Shown piece by piece: positions 44,343 through 52,306 of a stretch of DNA of 64,000 nucleotides. The notes beneath the pieces were generated by a model, which was given only the letters and a program-made list of their open reading frames with translations, made no database searches and had not been told where the DNA came from. Origin of the DNA: CAYFXE01 sp964347035 (lineage in GTDB: Bacteria; Acidobacteriota; Aminicenantia; Aminicenantales; Aminicenantaceae); the NCBI GenBank assembly GCA_964347035.1, contig CAYFXE010000008.1, forward strand, positions 20,226 through 84,225, written 5' to 3'. Numbering within the stretch: position 1 is the stretch's first letter; each line of letters starts with the position of its first letter. Position numbers and translations under genes: made by a program.

Positions 44343-45107
44343 TCAGGCTTTCGGCTTCTGGCTGGCTAAGCCCCCGGCTATCTCACCACCATCGATAACA
44401 AAGGCCTGCCCCGTGATGAATCGCGCTTCATCCGAGGCTAAAAAGGCGAACAGGGCAGCCACCTCTTCTGGTTTTCCTAATCGGCCGAGCGGAACTTTGC
44501 TCTCGAAAGCCCGAAGCATCTCGGGCGTGTATTCTGCCTCCTGCATCGGGGTTAGAATAAATCCAGGGCAGACGGCGTTGACTCGAATGTTCGGAGCTAA
44601 TTCCAGAGCCATCGAGCGGGTTAGTTCTATAAGACCTGCCTTTGAAGAATTGTACGCTGCATACAGAGGGCATCCGATCAACCCGTTCGTCGACCCCATG
44701 TTGAGGATGACACCTCCATCGCCTTCCATCATCCGGCGCGCCGCCTCCTGGGCCACATAAAAAGCTCCGGACAAATTGATCCTGATAACCTTTTCCCAAT
44801 CTTGAGGATCGACCAGGAGAAACGACTCTCGGATGCTGATTCCGGCATTATTGATCAGAATATCCAATCCGCCCGTCATCTTATCCAGTTCTTGGAAGGA
44901 TCGCAAGACAGCCTGAACATCAGAAACATCGGCGACGATTACGCCTTCTAACGCAGGCATTTTAGCCTCGAGCTGCCGGCATGCCTCTTGGTCATGATCC
45001 AGAATGACAACACGGGCCCCTTCCTCCAGAAAGCGCGCAGCTGTGACCTCTCCGATCCCTCCCGCACCTCCAGTAATAAGGACTCGTTTGCTTTCTAATC
45101 CATGCAC
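44343..45107 (-). CDS. Classical SDR-family oxidoreductase
   Basis: 254 residues, NAD(P)-dependent. Cofactor loop TGGAGGIG (TGxxxGxG), LINNAGIS (NNAG), catalytic Ser in NMGSTNG and YNSSK (YxxxK), then NAVCPGFILTP and the closing ITGQAFVIDGG. The Asp after the second strand (ILDHD) suggests NAD rather than NADP. Substrate not determinable; closest in look to 3-oxoacyl reductase or sugar/alcohol dehydrogenases. It is convergent with the ASST-like gene and stands alone. Confidence 0.9.
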   Translation of the reverse strand: MHGLESKRVLITGGAGGIGEVTAARFLEEGARVVILDHDQEACRQLEAKMPALEGVIVADVSDVQAVLRSFQELDKMTGGLDILINNAGISIRESFLLVDPQDWEKVIRINLSGAFYVAQEAARRMMEGDGGVILNMGSTNGLIGCPLYAAYNSSKAGLIELTRSMALELAPNIRVNAVCPGFILTPMQEAEYTPEMLRAFESKVPLGRLGKPEEVAALFAFLASDEARFITGQAFVIDGGEIAGGLASQKPKA

Positions 45108-45180
45108 GATGGCCTCCTTTTTCAGATCGCTGTCTTGACGCTAGATATTTTCTTTAATTCTAGGCGAATATACAAGTACA

Positions 45181-45228
45181 AGTTATCAGTTGTCAGTTTA
45201 GAAAAGATTCTTTTCTTTACTGATAACT
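45181..45228. repeat. Imperfect intergenic inverted repeat
   Basis: AGTTATCAGT (45181-45190) and ACTGATAACT (45219-45228) pair perfectly around a nested AGAAAAGA-T-TCTTTTCT palindrome. It lies between two divergent genes in a 238-base A/T-rich space; it could be a bidirectional hairpin or an operator. Confidence 0.4.
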
Positions 45229-45345
45229 ATTAACTGAAAACTGTAAACTGGATTAAAAACTCGATCTTGGTTGAACCGTATTAAGAATATTGGCGTTTAA
45301 TGAAAAATCTTGCATTTCAAACTCACATCATGAATATTTAGAAGC

Positions 45346-46257
45346 ATGGATATTTTTGTCACTGGTGGAACAGGGTTTGTCGGATCCTCGGTGGTCAGAG
45401 CTCTAATAGAAAAAGGACATCATATCACGGTGCTCACAAGATCCCTAGATAAGGCCAAGAGCCTGTCAGATGGAGTTCGGGCTATTCAGGGAAATCCGAT
45501 GCAACCAGGGTCCTGGCAGGACGAAATCACCAAACACGAAGTCATCATCAATCTAGCCGGAGCATCGATTTTTCGTAAGTGGACGAAGGCCTCCAAAAAG
45601 CAGATTCTCCAAAGCCGGATCCTCTCCACCCAAAATATCATCAACGCTCTGTATAAACAGGCTACAAAACAGATTCATCTCCTAAATGCCTCCGCTGTCG
45701 GGTATTACGGCAACTGTGGAGATAAAATCCTCGATGAAAACAGCCCAGTCGGTGACGACTTTTTAGCAACCGTCTCCTCCCACTGGGAGAAGGCCGCCCT
45801 GGAAGCTCTGCCTCTTGGCATCCGTGTGGTTCTCTGCCGAATAGGTATAGTGTTAGGAAAGCAGGGAGGAGCTTTGGCCCAGATGCGAAAGATTTTCGAA
45901 CGATATCTAGGAGCACAGCTTGGAGGGGGCGAACAGTGGTTTTCCTGGATCCATCTCGAAGATTTGAGCCGAATATTCTGTTTTCTACTAGATAATACTG
46001 AGCTATCAGGTCCAATAAACTGCACTTCTCCCAATCCAGTCCAGAATAAAGACTTGACTCTAACTCTCGCCCATAAACTTGGTAAGTCTATCCTGTTACC
46101 TAAAGTTCCTAGTTTAGTATTGAGGTTAGTCCTGGGAGAATTTGCCCAGACTTTCCTCCATGGACAGAGAGTTATTCCCCGGAAATTACTCGAAAATGAT
46201 TTTGAGTTCAGTTACCCTACCCTTAAAGAATCTTTGGATAATCTATTGAATAAATAA
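45346..46257 (+). CDS. TIGR01777-family (YfcH/SDR39U1-like) nucleotide-sugar epimerase-like protein
   Basis: 303 residues. N-terminal Rossmann motif TGGTGFVGSS, the family signature NLAGASIFRKWTKASKK, SAVGYYGNCGD and FSWIHLEDLSRIF, and a C-terminal YfcH-type tail (PLxLR-like VPSLVLRLVLGEFAQTFLHGQ, here cut into two parts). The family is an atypical SDR of unknown reaction, widespread in bacteria. It sits by itself between the divergent SDR gene and the BNR-repeat gene. Confidence 0.9.
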   Translation: MDIFVTGGTGFVGSSVVRALIEKGHHITVLTRSLDKAKSLSDGVRAIQGNPMQPGSWQDEITKHEVIINLAGASIFRKWTKASKKQILQSRILSTQNIINALYKQATKQIHLLNASAVGYYGNCGDKILDENSPVGDDFLATVSSHWEKAALEALPLGIRVVLCRIGIVLGKQGGALAQMRKIFERYLGAQLGGGEQWFSWIHLEDLSRIFCFLLDNTELSGPINCTSPNPVQNKDLTLTLAHKLGKSILLPKVPSLVLRLVLGEFAQTFLHGQRVIPRKLLENDFEFSYPTLKESLDNLLNK

Positions 46258-46339
46258 TCTGACCCGAGTAATATTCATATCTTTGATCTCAAAACCAACT
46301 CTTTGAGAAGAACATTAACTTTTAATTCGAGGAGAAAAC

Positions 46340-49300
46340 ATGAACAAGAATCGATCAGTTATCCTACTCTATCTCATTGTGCTCATCATCTTCATCTCCA
46401 AGACAGGGTTCAGCCAGAAGGCTGATAAGATCGGGACACTGTTCGAGAAGCTTTCCTGGCGGTGTGTTGGACCGGCTGTTATGGGAGGGCGGACTGTGGA
46501 TGTGGAGGCTGTCGAGAAGCAGCCCTGGATCATCTACGCTGCCATCGGACCCAGCGGCGTTTGGAAGTCGGAAAACAGCGGGATTACTTGGAAGCCTGTA
46601 TTCCACAAAGAAAAAACAGTTTCTGTAGGAGACCTGGCCATCGCCCAATCCCATCCGAACATCATCTGGGTCGGATCAGGAGAGGCCACCTGCCGGAACA
46701 GTGTGACCATCGGTGATGGTGTGTATAAATCCGTAGATGCCGGTAAGACGTGGACAAACATGGGCCTCCAGGAGACCCGGCATATCAGCCGCATTATTAT
46801 CAACCCTGGTGATCCAAACATCGTCTTCGTGGCAGCCATGGGCCATCTATGGGGGCCTAACGAGGAGCGAGGTATCTACAAGACTATAGACGGGGGAAAA
46901 ACATGGAAAAAGGTCCTCTACATCAATGAAAACACGGGCTTTGCCGATCTAGCCATCGACCCTGAGGACAGCCTCACCCTGTACGCTGCTGCCTATGAGC
47001 ATCGCCGGCTCCCGTATCATTTCACTAGCGGGGGTCCGGGGAGCGGTCTCTATAAATCCTCAAACGGGGGAAAAACATGGAAGCGTTTGACCAAGGATCT
47101 GCCTGAAGGGACATTGGGAAGGATCGGGATCGCCGTCTCCCGCAGCAAACCAAACGTTGTCTATGCCTTGATCGAGCATGAAGAGGGAGGCATCTGGCGC
47201 TCTGAGGACAAAGGCCAAACCTGGAAGAGGACGTGTGACACCAAAACCTACAGGATGGTCAACTTTCGCCCGTTTTATTACAGCCAGATCAGAGTCGATC
47301 CCATTGATGACAAAGTCGTCTACGTTTTTTCCGGAGGCCTGTTTGTCTCCAAGGATATGGGAAACAAATTCAGAGCAATTTCCGGGGGAACACACCCTGA
47401 CCATCATGCCCTCTGGATTGATCCTTCCAACTCTCTCCATCTGATCGACGGCAACGATGGTGGCATCGACATCAGCTATGACGGTGGAAAAAACTGGTAC
47501 GGCGTCCAGAGTATGACCTTGGCCGAGGTCTATCACATCGGCTATGACATGAGAAAACCCTATTATGTCTATTGTGGCCTACAGGACAACGGTAGTTGGG
47601 GCGGTCCGAGTGCGACCTATGATTACCAAGGCATTAAGAACAGCGATTGGTACATGATCGGTGGCGGTGATGGATTCTTCACTCAAGTCGACCCCACAGA
47701 TCACAACATCATCTACAGCAATTGGCAGATGAATAACATTTACCGGCATGACCTGAGAATAGGGAGGGGAAAAAATATAAGACCCATCGCCTCGCGCAAA
47801 AAGACTCCCTACCGTTACAACTGGAATTCTCCGATTCACATCTCACCCCATGATCCAAAAACTGTCTATACTGGAGGAAATTTTCTGTTTAAATCAACGG
47901 ATAGGGGACAATCCTGGGAAATCATAAGCCCTGACCTGACCGCGAACGACCCTGCAAAGCAGATAGACTCAGGTGGACCGATAACTCCCGACAACACGGG
48001 CGCCGAGATGCACTGCACAATCCTGACAGTGGCCGAATCACCGGTCGAGAAGGATGTTATCTGGGTGGGGACCGATGATGGTAACGTCCAGATAACTCGT
48101 GACGGGGGAAAGACCTGGACGAATGTAGTCAAGAATATCCCAGGTCTGCCTTCCAACACCTGGTGCGCCTGTATAGAAGCCTCACATTTCGAAAAGGGGA
48201 AGGCCTACGCGGCTTTCGATGGCCATCGTCATGACGATTACAGAACCTATGTTTACAAAACTACAGACTACGGCAAAACGTGGACATCCCTCAAAGCGGA
48301 CCTTCCCTTTGGCTGGGTTCATGTTATCCGGGAGGATTTAATAAACAAGCAACTTCTGTTTGTCGGGACTGAGTTCGGTATCTACGCTTCAATGGACGAA
48401 GGAACAAGCTGGTTCTCTCTGAAGAATAATCTGCCAACCGTTGCTGTAAGGGATATCGCCATCCATCCCCGGGAGAAGGATTTGATAATCGGCACTCATG
48501 GCCGCGGAATCTGGATCCTGGACGACATTTCACCCCTCGAGGAAATGACAGAAGAGGTTTTAGCATCTGACGGCCATGTTTTTAACATTCGACCAGCCAC
48601 TGCCATGTTCCTCTCTTCTAAAGGAGAACCTTATTCCAAACCAGTTTATGCGGCCAAAAATTCAGACTACGGAATGGCAATCACTCTCTATTTGAAGGAC
48701 AGTCCCCAAGAAAAGCCAAAGCTGCGGATAATTGATGAAGAGGGTATGGACCTTTATGAAGTGAGCCTCAAAAAAAAAGAAGGACTCCAACGGTTTACCT
48801 GGAACCTGCAGTACATGCCAAAGACAAAAGAAGGGAAGACGATTAAACCTGGTTTGGCCGGATTCGTTGCTGCTCCCTCTGTCTCTCGAGGAGAATACAC
48901 AATCAATATCTCCGTGGACGGTAAGACATTCGAGAATTCTGGAGTTGTCCTCCCTGATCCTCGTTTTCAGATAAGTCCTGAAGAAAAAAAGGCACAGGTT
49001 GAGGCTTTGACAGAGGTCATCATCCTCTCCAAGAAAATGGGTCTTTCGATAACAGCAGCCAAGAATATCCGGAGAGAGTTGGAGAAATTTGATAAAAATC
49101 AAAAGGATGATCAAGAAAAAAGCGAACAGGTCCTTAAGGCTGTCAAGGATTTTGATGTCAAATTCAGTAAGATCGAGAAAGCGGTCGTACCCAAGCAATA
49201 TGGCACCAGAGCCACCAGAGAAATGGCCCTAAGAGGAGGATCTCTATCTGGTTTGATACTCTCTTTGGCCGGGTCCATCGTGGGATACCCCTCGGCTCCC

Positions 49301-49468
49301 TCCAAGACAGACCTGAGACAACTCCAAGAACTGTCAGAAGAAGTTGAGCTAATCAAAGATCAGCTTAATGACCTTATCCGAATAGACCTTTCTCGGCTGA
49401 ACAACGTCTTAGAGACTGAAGGCCATAAACCGCTCAAGGCTCCGAAAGAAGTTATGCTAGATATCTAA
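46340..49468 (+). CDS. Secreted BNR/sortilin-type (VPS10-like) beta-propeller protein
   Basis: 1042 residues with a signal peptide (cleavage near TGFSQ). The first ~720 residues contain many Asp-box/BNR blades of the form S-x-D-x-G-x-T-W (KSVDAGKTW, KTIDGGKTW, KSSNGGKTW, RSEDKGQTW, KSTDRGQSW, TRDGGKTW, KTTDYGKTW), enough for two propellers. A beta-rich and then coiled, charged C-terminal part follows (LSKKMGLSIT..., KNQKDDQEKSEQ). Such proteins are often named glycosyl hydrolases, but no catalytic pair can be assigned here. GAGGAG precedes the ATG. Its 3' end overlaps the convergent MttB-family gene by 12 bases. Confidence 0.85.
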   Translation: MNKNRSVILLYLIVLIIFISKTGFSQKADKIGTLFEKLSWRCVGPAVMGGRTVDVEAVEKQPWIIYAAIGPSGVWKSENSGITWKPVFHKEKTVSVGDLAIAQSHPNIIWVGSGEATCRNSVTIGDGVYKSVDAGKTWTNMGLQETRHISRIIINPGDPNIVFVAAMGHLWGPNEERGIYKTIDGGKTWKKVLYINENTGFADLAIDPEDSLTLYAAAYEHRRLPYHFTSGGPGSGLYKSSNGGKTWKRLTKDLPEGTLGRIGIAVSRSKPNVVYALIEHEEGGIWRSEDKGQTWKRTCDTKTYRMVNFRPFYYSQIRVDPIDDKVVYVFSGGLFVSKDMGNKFRAISGGTHPDHHALWIDPSNSLHLIDGNDGGIDISYDGGKNWYGVQSMTLAEVYHIGYDMRKPYYVYCGLQDNGSWGGPSATYDYQGIKNSDWYMIGGGDGFFTQVDPTDHNIIYSNWQMNNIYRHDLRIGRGKNIRPIASRKKTPYRYNWNSPIHISPHDPKTVYTGGNFLFKSTDRGQSWEIISPDLTANDPAKQIDSGGPITPDNTGAEMHCTILTVAESPVEKDVIWVGTDDGNVQITRDGGKTWTNVVKNIPGLPSNTWCACIEASHFEKGKAYAAFDGHRHDDYRTYVYKTTDYGKTWTSLKADLPFGWVHVIREDLINKQLLFVGTEFGIYASMDEGTSWFSLKNNLPTVAVRDIAIHPREKDLIIGTHGRGIWILDDISPLEEMTEEVLASDGHVFNIRPATAMFLSSKGEPYSKPVYAAKNSDYGMAITLYLKDSPQEKPKLRIIDEEGMDLYEVSLKKKEGLQRFTWNLQYMPKTKEGKTIKPGLAGFVAAPSVSRGEYTINISVDGKTFENSGVVLPDPRFQISPEEKKAQVEALTEVIILSKKMGLSITAAKNIRRELEKFDKNQKDDQEKSEQVLKAVKDFDVKFSKIEKAVVPKQYGTRATREMALRGGSLSGLILSLAGSIVGYPSAPSKTDLRQLQELSEEVELIKDQLNDLIRIDLSRLNNVLETEGHKPLKAPKEVMLDI

Positions 49469-50926
49469 AGATGGAAGCGATGAGATACCGTAGTTACGGG
49501 CATCAGAAAGCATAATCTCTCGTAGCCCTTTTTGAAGATCCTCTTCAGGAAGAGAGGGGGATGTTTCCCGAAAAAGGTTTCTGACCTCTTCTGAGGCCCT
49601 TTCGGCATTCGATTTCTTTCCCAGAGCAAACCAAGAATCATAGGTATCTCTATCGGCGACTTTGGGAAAGGTGTGTTCCTGCCTGTACCATTTTTTTGTA
49701 TGAGGGAGGGAAAGAAACTGGATTTCTGGCTGGATTCCCCTGAATAGATCTTTAGCTATCGGCTCATCTCTTTGTGAAATACCCTCGATCAACCGGTAAG
49801 CCATCCCGCAGCTTTCGTTATCGATGACTAATTTTTCAAGACTCTGGCAGCTCTCGTAGTCCAACATTCCTGGACCGGACACAACATTAATCCCTGAGAG
49901 GGCAGCCAGAATGGCTCCCATCCCAGTCTCAAAACCCGCCTGGGAATCGTTAATCTTCGCATCACTCAAACCCATGTAAGCGTGGGTGGGAAGACCGAGA
50001 TATTTCCCGATCTGGGCATAGGCCGAATCGATCATCATAGTTTCGATAGCCCCCATCGGAGTCGTCCCTTTTCTCATATCAAAGCTAGAGGGAGACCCCC
50101 CAAAGATGACGGGAGCCCCTTTTTCCGCCAGTTGACAGATCACCAATCCTGAGAGATTTTCCATGACATGCTGGACCAGAGTTCCGGCTATGGTCACAGG
50201 AGAGGTGGCTCCAGTCATCCCCATCGAGATAAGCTCTGATGGAATGCCTGCACGAGCGCTATCGATCAGACTCTGAGCCGTCAGGTGGCTCCATTTCAGA
50301 GGAGGGGAGGGGCAGGCATCGAAAATAGCCAGCGGTTTCTCTCGAAGAGATTTCTCGCTTCCTCTGACAGCGACAAGCATATCCAACATCGGCTTAAATC
50401 CCTCAACTCGGAAAGTACCTGTGACAACCGGTTTTGTGGAAAACAGAAGACCCAAATAAAGTCGGTAGCTGTCCGAGATCATATCCGGGACATCTCCGCT
50501 GATGAGACCAGTGCTTTGGAAGTGAAGATGGTCCATGTGTTCTACAACCCTGTAGAATTCGACAAGATCTTCGGTCACGGCTTTTCTTTGCTCGGAGGTT
50601 CTGTGGTCGAGGATGGTCACCGCGGCCGACCCCGGATCAAAATGCACATGGTCCTCTCCGACGATGTATTCCTTGTCCCCTGATCTATCGTATAGTTTGA
50701 CCAAAGAGGGGGTGGATTTTAGACAATCATTCACGAGTTCAGAGGAAAAATACGCTCTCTGTGTCTCCTTCTCGATTTTCATCCCCGCCTCAGAGAGAAG
50801 CTCTAAAGCCTCCGGATTTTCGATAAACACACCCTCTTTTTCTAAAACCTCCAAAGCCTCTTCGATGATTTTCTGGATAAATTCTGGGCTTAATAGTTCC
50901 AATATCGGTCTTTTCGCTTTAATCAT
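49457..50926 (-). CDS. MttB-family corrinoid methyltransferase (non-pyrrolysine type)
   Basis: 489 residues, trimethylamine-methyltransferase superfamily. Family blocks seen: HFDPGSAAVTILDHRT, TGATSPVTIAGTLVQH, APVIFGGSPSSFDMRKGT and GPGMLDYESCQSLEKLV. There is no in-frame amber codon, so it lacks the pyrrolysine of true MttB and belongs with MtgB-like enzymes that demethylate quaternary amines such as glycine betaine, carnitine or proline betaine. It moves the methyl group to the corrinoid protein encoded two genes upstream. It overlaps the activation-domain gene by 8 bases. The exact amine is unknown. Confidence 0.9.
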   Translation of the reverse strand: MIKAKRPILELLSPEFIQKIIEEALEVLEKEGVFIENPEALELLSEAGMKIEKETQRAYFSSELVNDCLKSTPSLVKLYDRSGDKEYIVGEDHVHFDPGSAAVTILDHRTSEQRKAVTEDLVEFYRVVEHMDHLHFQSTGLISGDVPDMISDSYRLYLGLLFSTKPVVTGTFRVEGFKPMLDMLVAVRGSEKSLREKPLAIFDACPSPPLKWSHLTAQSLIDSARAGIPSELISMGMTGATSPVTIAGTLVQHVMENLSGLVICQLAEKGAPVIFGGSPSSFDMRKGTTPMGAIETMMIDSAYAQIGKYLGLPTHAYMGLSDAKINDSQAGFETGMGAILAALSGINVVSGPGMLDYESCQSLEKLVIDNESCGMAYRLIEGISQRDEPIAKDLFRGIQPEIQFLSLPHTKKWYRQEHTFPKVADRDTYDSWFALGKKSNAERASEEVRNLFRETSPSLPEEDLQKGLREIMLSDARNYGISSLPSLDI

Positions 50927-51542
50927 TCTTCACTCCTCGATTCATTTTTCTTGTCGTAAGCTTTTGGTCTGAATAAAAATTTATTCGAAAGGAAACGGAT
51001 TTCCTGGGTATCATCATCCATGAGTCTTTGTGCAGCCTGACTCCGATTTCATGGACTGGCAGGATGGCAAAAACAAACTTCTGTTCCTCCAGCTTCCATT
51101 TCTTATAGCCTGGAGAAAACCTTTTGCTCGGCCAGAGGAACATCTTTCTGGCTTTTTCAACCAGGAAAGCGTCTGACTGAACGGCCACTTCCTCGACCGC
51201 CTCGGAACCGAAAGCATCCAGGATCAAAGATCTCATCATTTCTCCCTTAGTCATCAACGTTTTGACCGTCTCTTCAAGTTTCGGTCCGATAGTACAGACA
51301 CAAAGAGCAACCTTCGCAGCATCCTCGAAGATAGGATGTTTGTTTGTTTGTGCGTAATCGATGATGGTATATATCGATATCGGCTCGATCAGCCGTCCAA
51401 GCTTTTCTTTCTCCTCGGATATGAGGTCTTTGATTGAGGCTGTTATTTCAGAATCCCTTTTTTTATAGCCGATGAGTCTTAGAATCTTCTTATCGTCGAT
51501 CTCAATATTAAAATTCTTGATAATCTCCGAAGATGAAGGCAT
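50919..51542 (-). CDS. Stand-alone methionine synthase activation-domain-like protein
   Basis: 207 residues. The motif RFSPGYKKW and the region IGPKLEETV ... DAFGSEAVEEVAVQ match the SAM-binding reactivation domain at the C-terminus of cobalamin-dependent methionine synthase. In isolation, such proteins are found beside corrinoid methyltransferases and may take part in reductive methylation of inactive cob(II)alamin. Its ATG shares a base with the stop of the corrinoid-protein gene (TAATG), and its end overlaps the MttB-family gene, so the three are translated together. No RamA-type Fe-S activase is seen nearby. Confidence 0.85.
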   Translation of the reverse strand: MPSSSEIIKNFNIEIDDKKILRLIGYKKRDSEITASIKDLISEEKEKLGRLIEPISIYTIIDYAQTNKHPIFEDAAKVALCVCTIGPKLEETVKTLMTKGEMMRSLILDAFGSEAVEEVAVQSDAFLVEKARKMFLWPSKRFSPGYKKWKLEEQKFVFAILPVHEIGVRLHKDSWMMIPRKSVSFRINFYSDQKLTTRKMNRGVKND

Positions 51543-52192
51543 TACTTTTCGCAGAGGTTCTTGACCACCTTGACCGCCAACATAGCATTCTCCGCATACC
51601 CGTCGGCTCCGATTTCGTCAGCCCATCTCTGGTTGACAGGGGCCCCTCCGACCAGAACCTTGAACCGACCGCTGAGGTTTCTCTCCTTGAGTATCTCGAT
51701 GACCTTTTTCTGATTAACCATGGTGGTCGTTAACAATGCCGAGAGGCAGATAAACTCAGCTTCCTCGGTTTCTGCTGTCTCCACAAATTTTTCCGATTTC
51801 ACATCCGCGCCGAGGTCCACCACCTCATACCCGTTGGCCGAAAGAAGGGAAGCCACAAGATTTTTTCCTATGTCATGAATATCGCCCTCGACTGTACCGA
51901 TAACGACTTTCCCCGATGACCTCATCTCAAGGTCTGCTTGACTCAAGGCAGGCTGGAGCACAACCATGGCCGCCTTCATACACTCTGCGCTGGTGATGAG
52001 TTCGGGCAGAAAATACTCTCCCTTTTCCCATAATTCACCGACCTTCTGAATCCCCGGGACATATCCTTTTTCGATGACTTCATTCAGGTTAATTTTTTCT
52101 TTAATCGCTTCCCTGGCTAGGTTTTCTGCCTCTTCCTTATTTCCCTCGATTATTGACTCCTTCATTCTGGCCAAAATTTCTTCTGTCTCCAT
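51542..52192 (-). CDS. Corrinoid (B12-binding) protein of MtbC/MttC type
   Basis: 216 residues: an N-terminal helical cap (about residues 1-85) and a cobalamin domain with EGDIHDIGKN (the D-x-H-x-x-G that ligates cobalt through His), SALLTTTM and VGGAPVNQRWADEIGADGY. It carries the methyl group between the MttB-like enzyme and an acceptor methyltransferase, which is not present in this window. AAGGAG lies six bases before ATG 52192. First gene of the three-gene methyl-transfer unit. Confidence 0.93.
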   Translation of the reverse strand: METEEILARMKESIIEGNKEEAENLAREAIKEKINLNEVIEKGYVPGIQKVGELWEKGEYFLPELITSAECMKAAMVVLQPALSQADLEMRSSGKVVIGTVEGDIHDIGKNLVASLLSANGYEVVDLGADVKSEKFVETAETEEAEFICLSALLTTTMVNQKKVIEILKERNLSGRFKVLVGGAPVNQRWADEIGADGYAENAMLAVKVVKNLCEK

Positions 52193-52225
52193 GGTCTCTC
52201 CTTAAGAATAAGAACGATAACTTAC

Positions 52226-52241
52226 CTAATAAGTCTATTAG
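52226..52241. promoter_or_regulatory. Short palindrome upstream of the corrinoid methyltransferase unit
   Basis: CTAATA-AGTC-TATTAG, a perfect six-base inverted repeat about 35 bases upstream of the corrinoid gene start; a candidate operator or leader hairpin. No promoter hexamers stood out with confidence. Confidence 0.3.
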
Positions 52242-52306
52242 TCACTAATCTAAAACAGAAAATCCAATATTACTTATCCACCTAAAAAAATCAATAGAAC
52301 CAGTTA

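Noticed and set aside
46340..49468. GH74-type xyloglucanase
   Set aside because: BNR propellers are present, but no catalytic Asp pair could be assigned, so only the fold is claimed.
49457..50926. Pyrrolysine-containing MttB
   Set aside because: The gene is read through without an in-frame amber codon, and no pyl gene is in the window.
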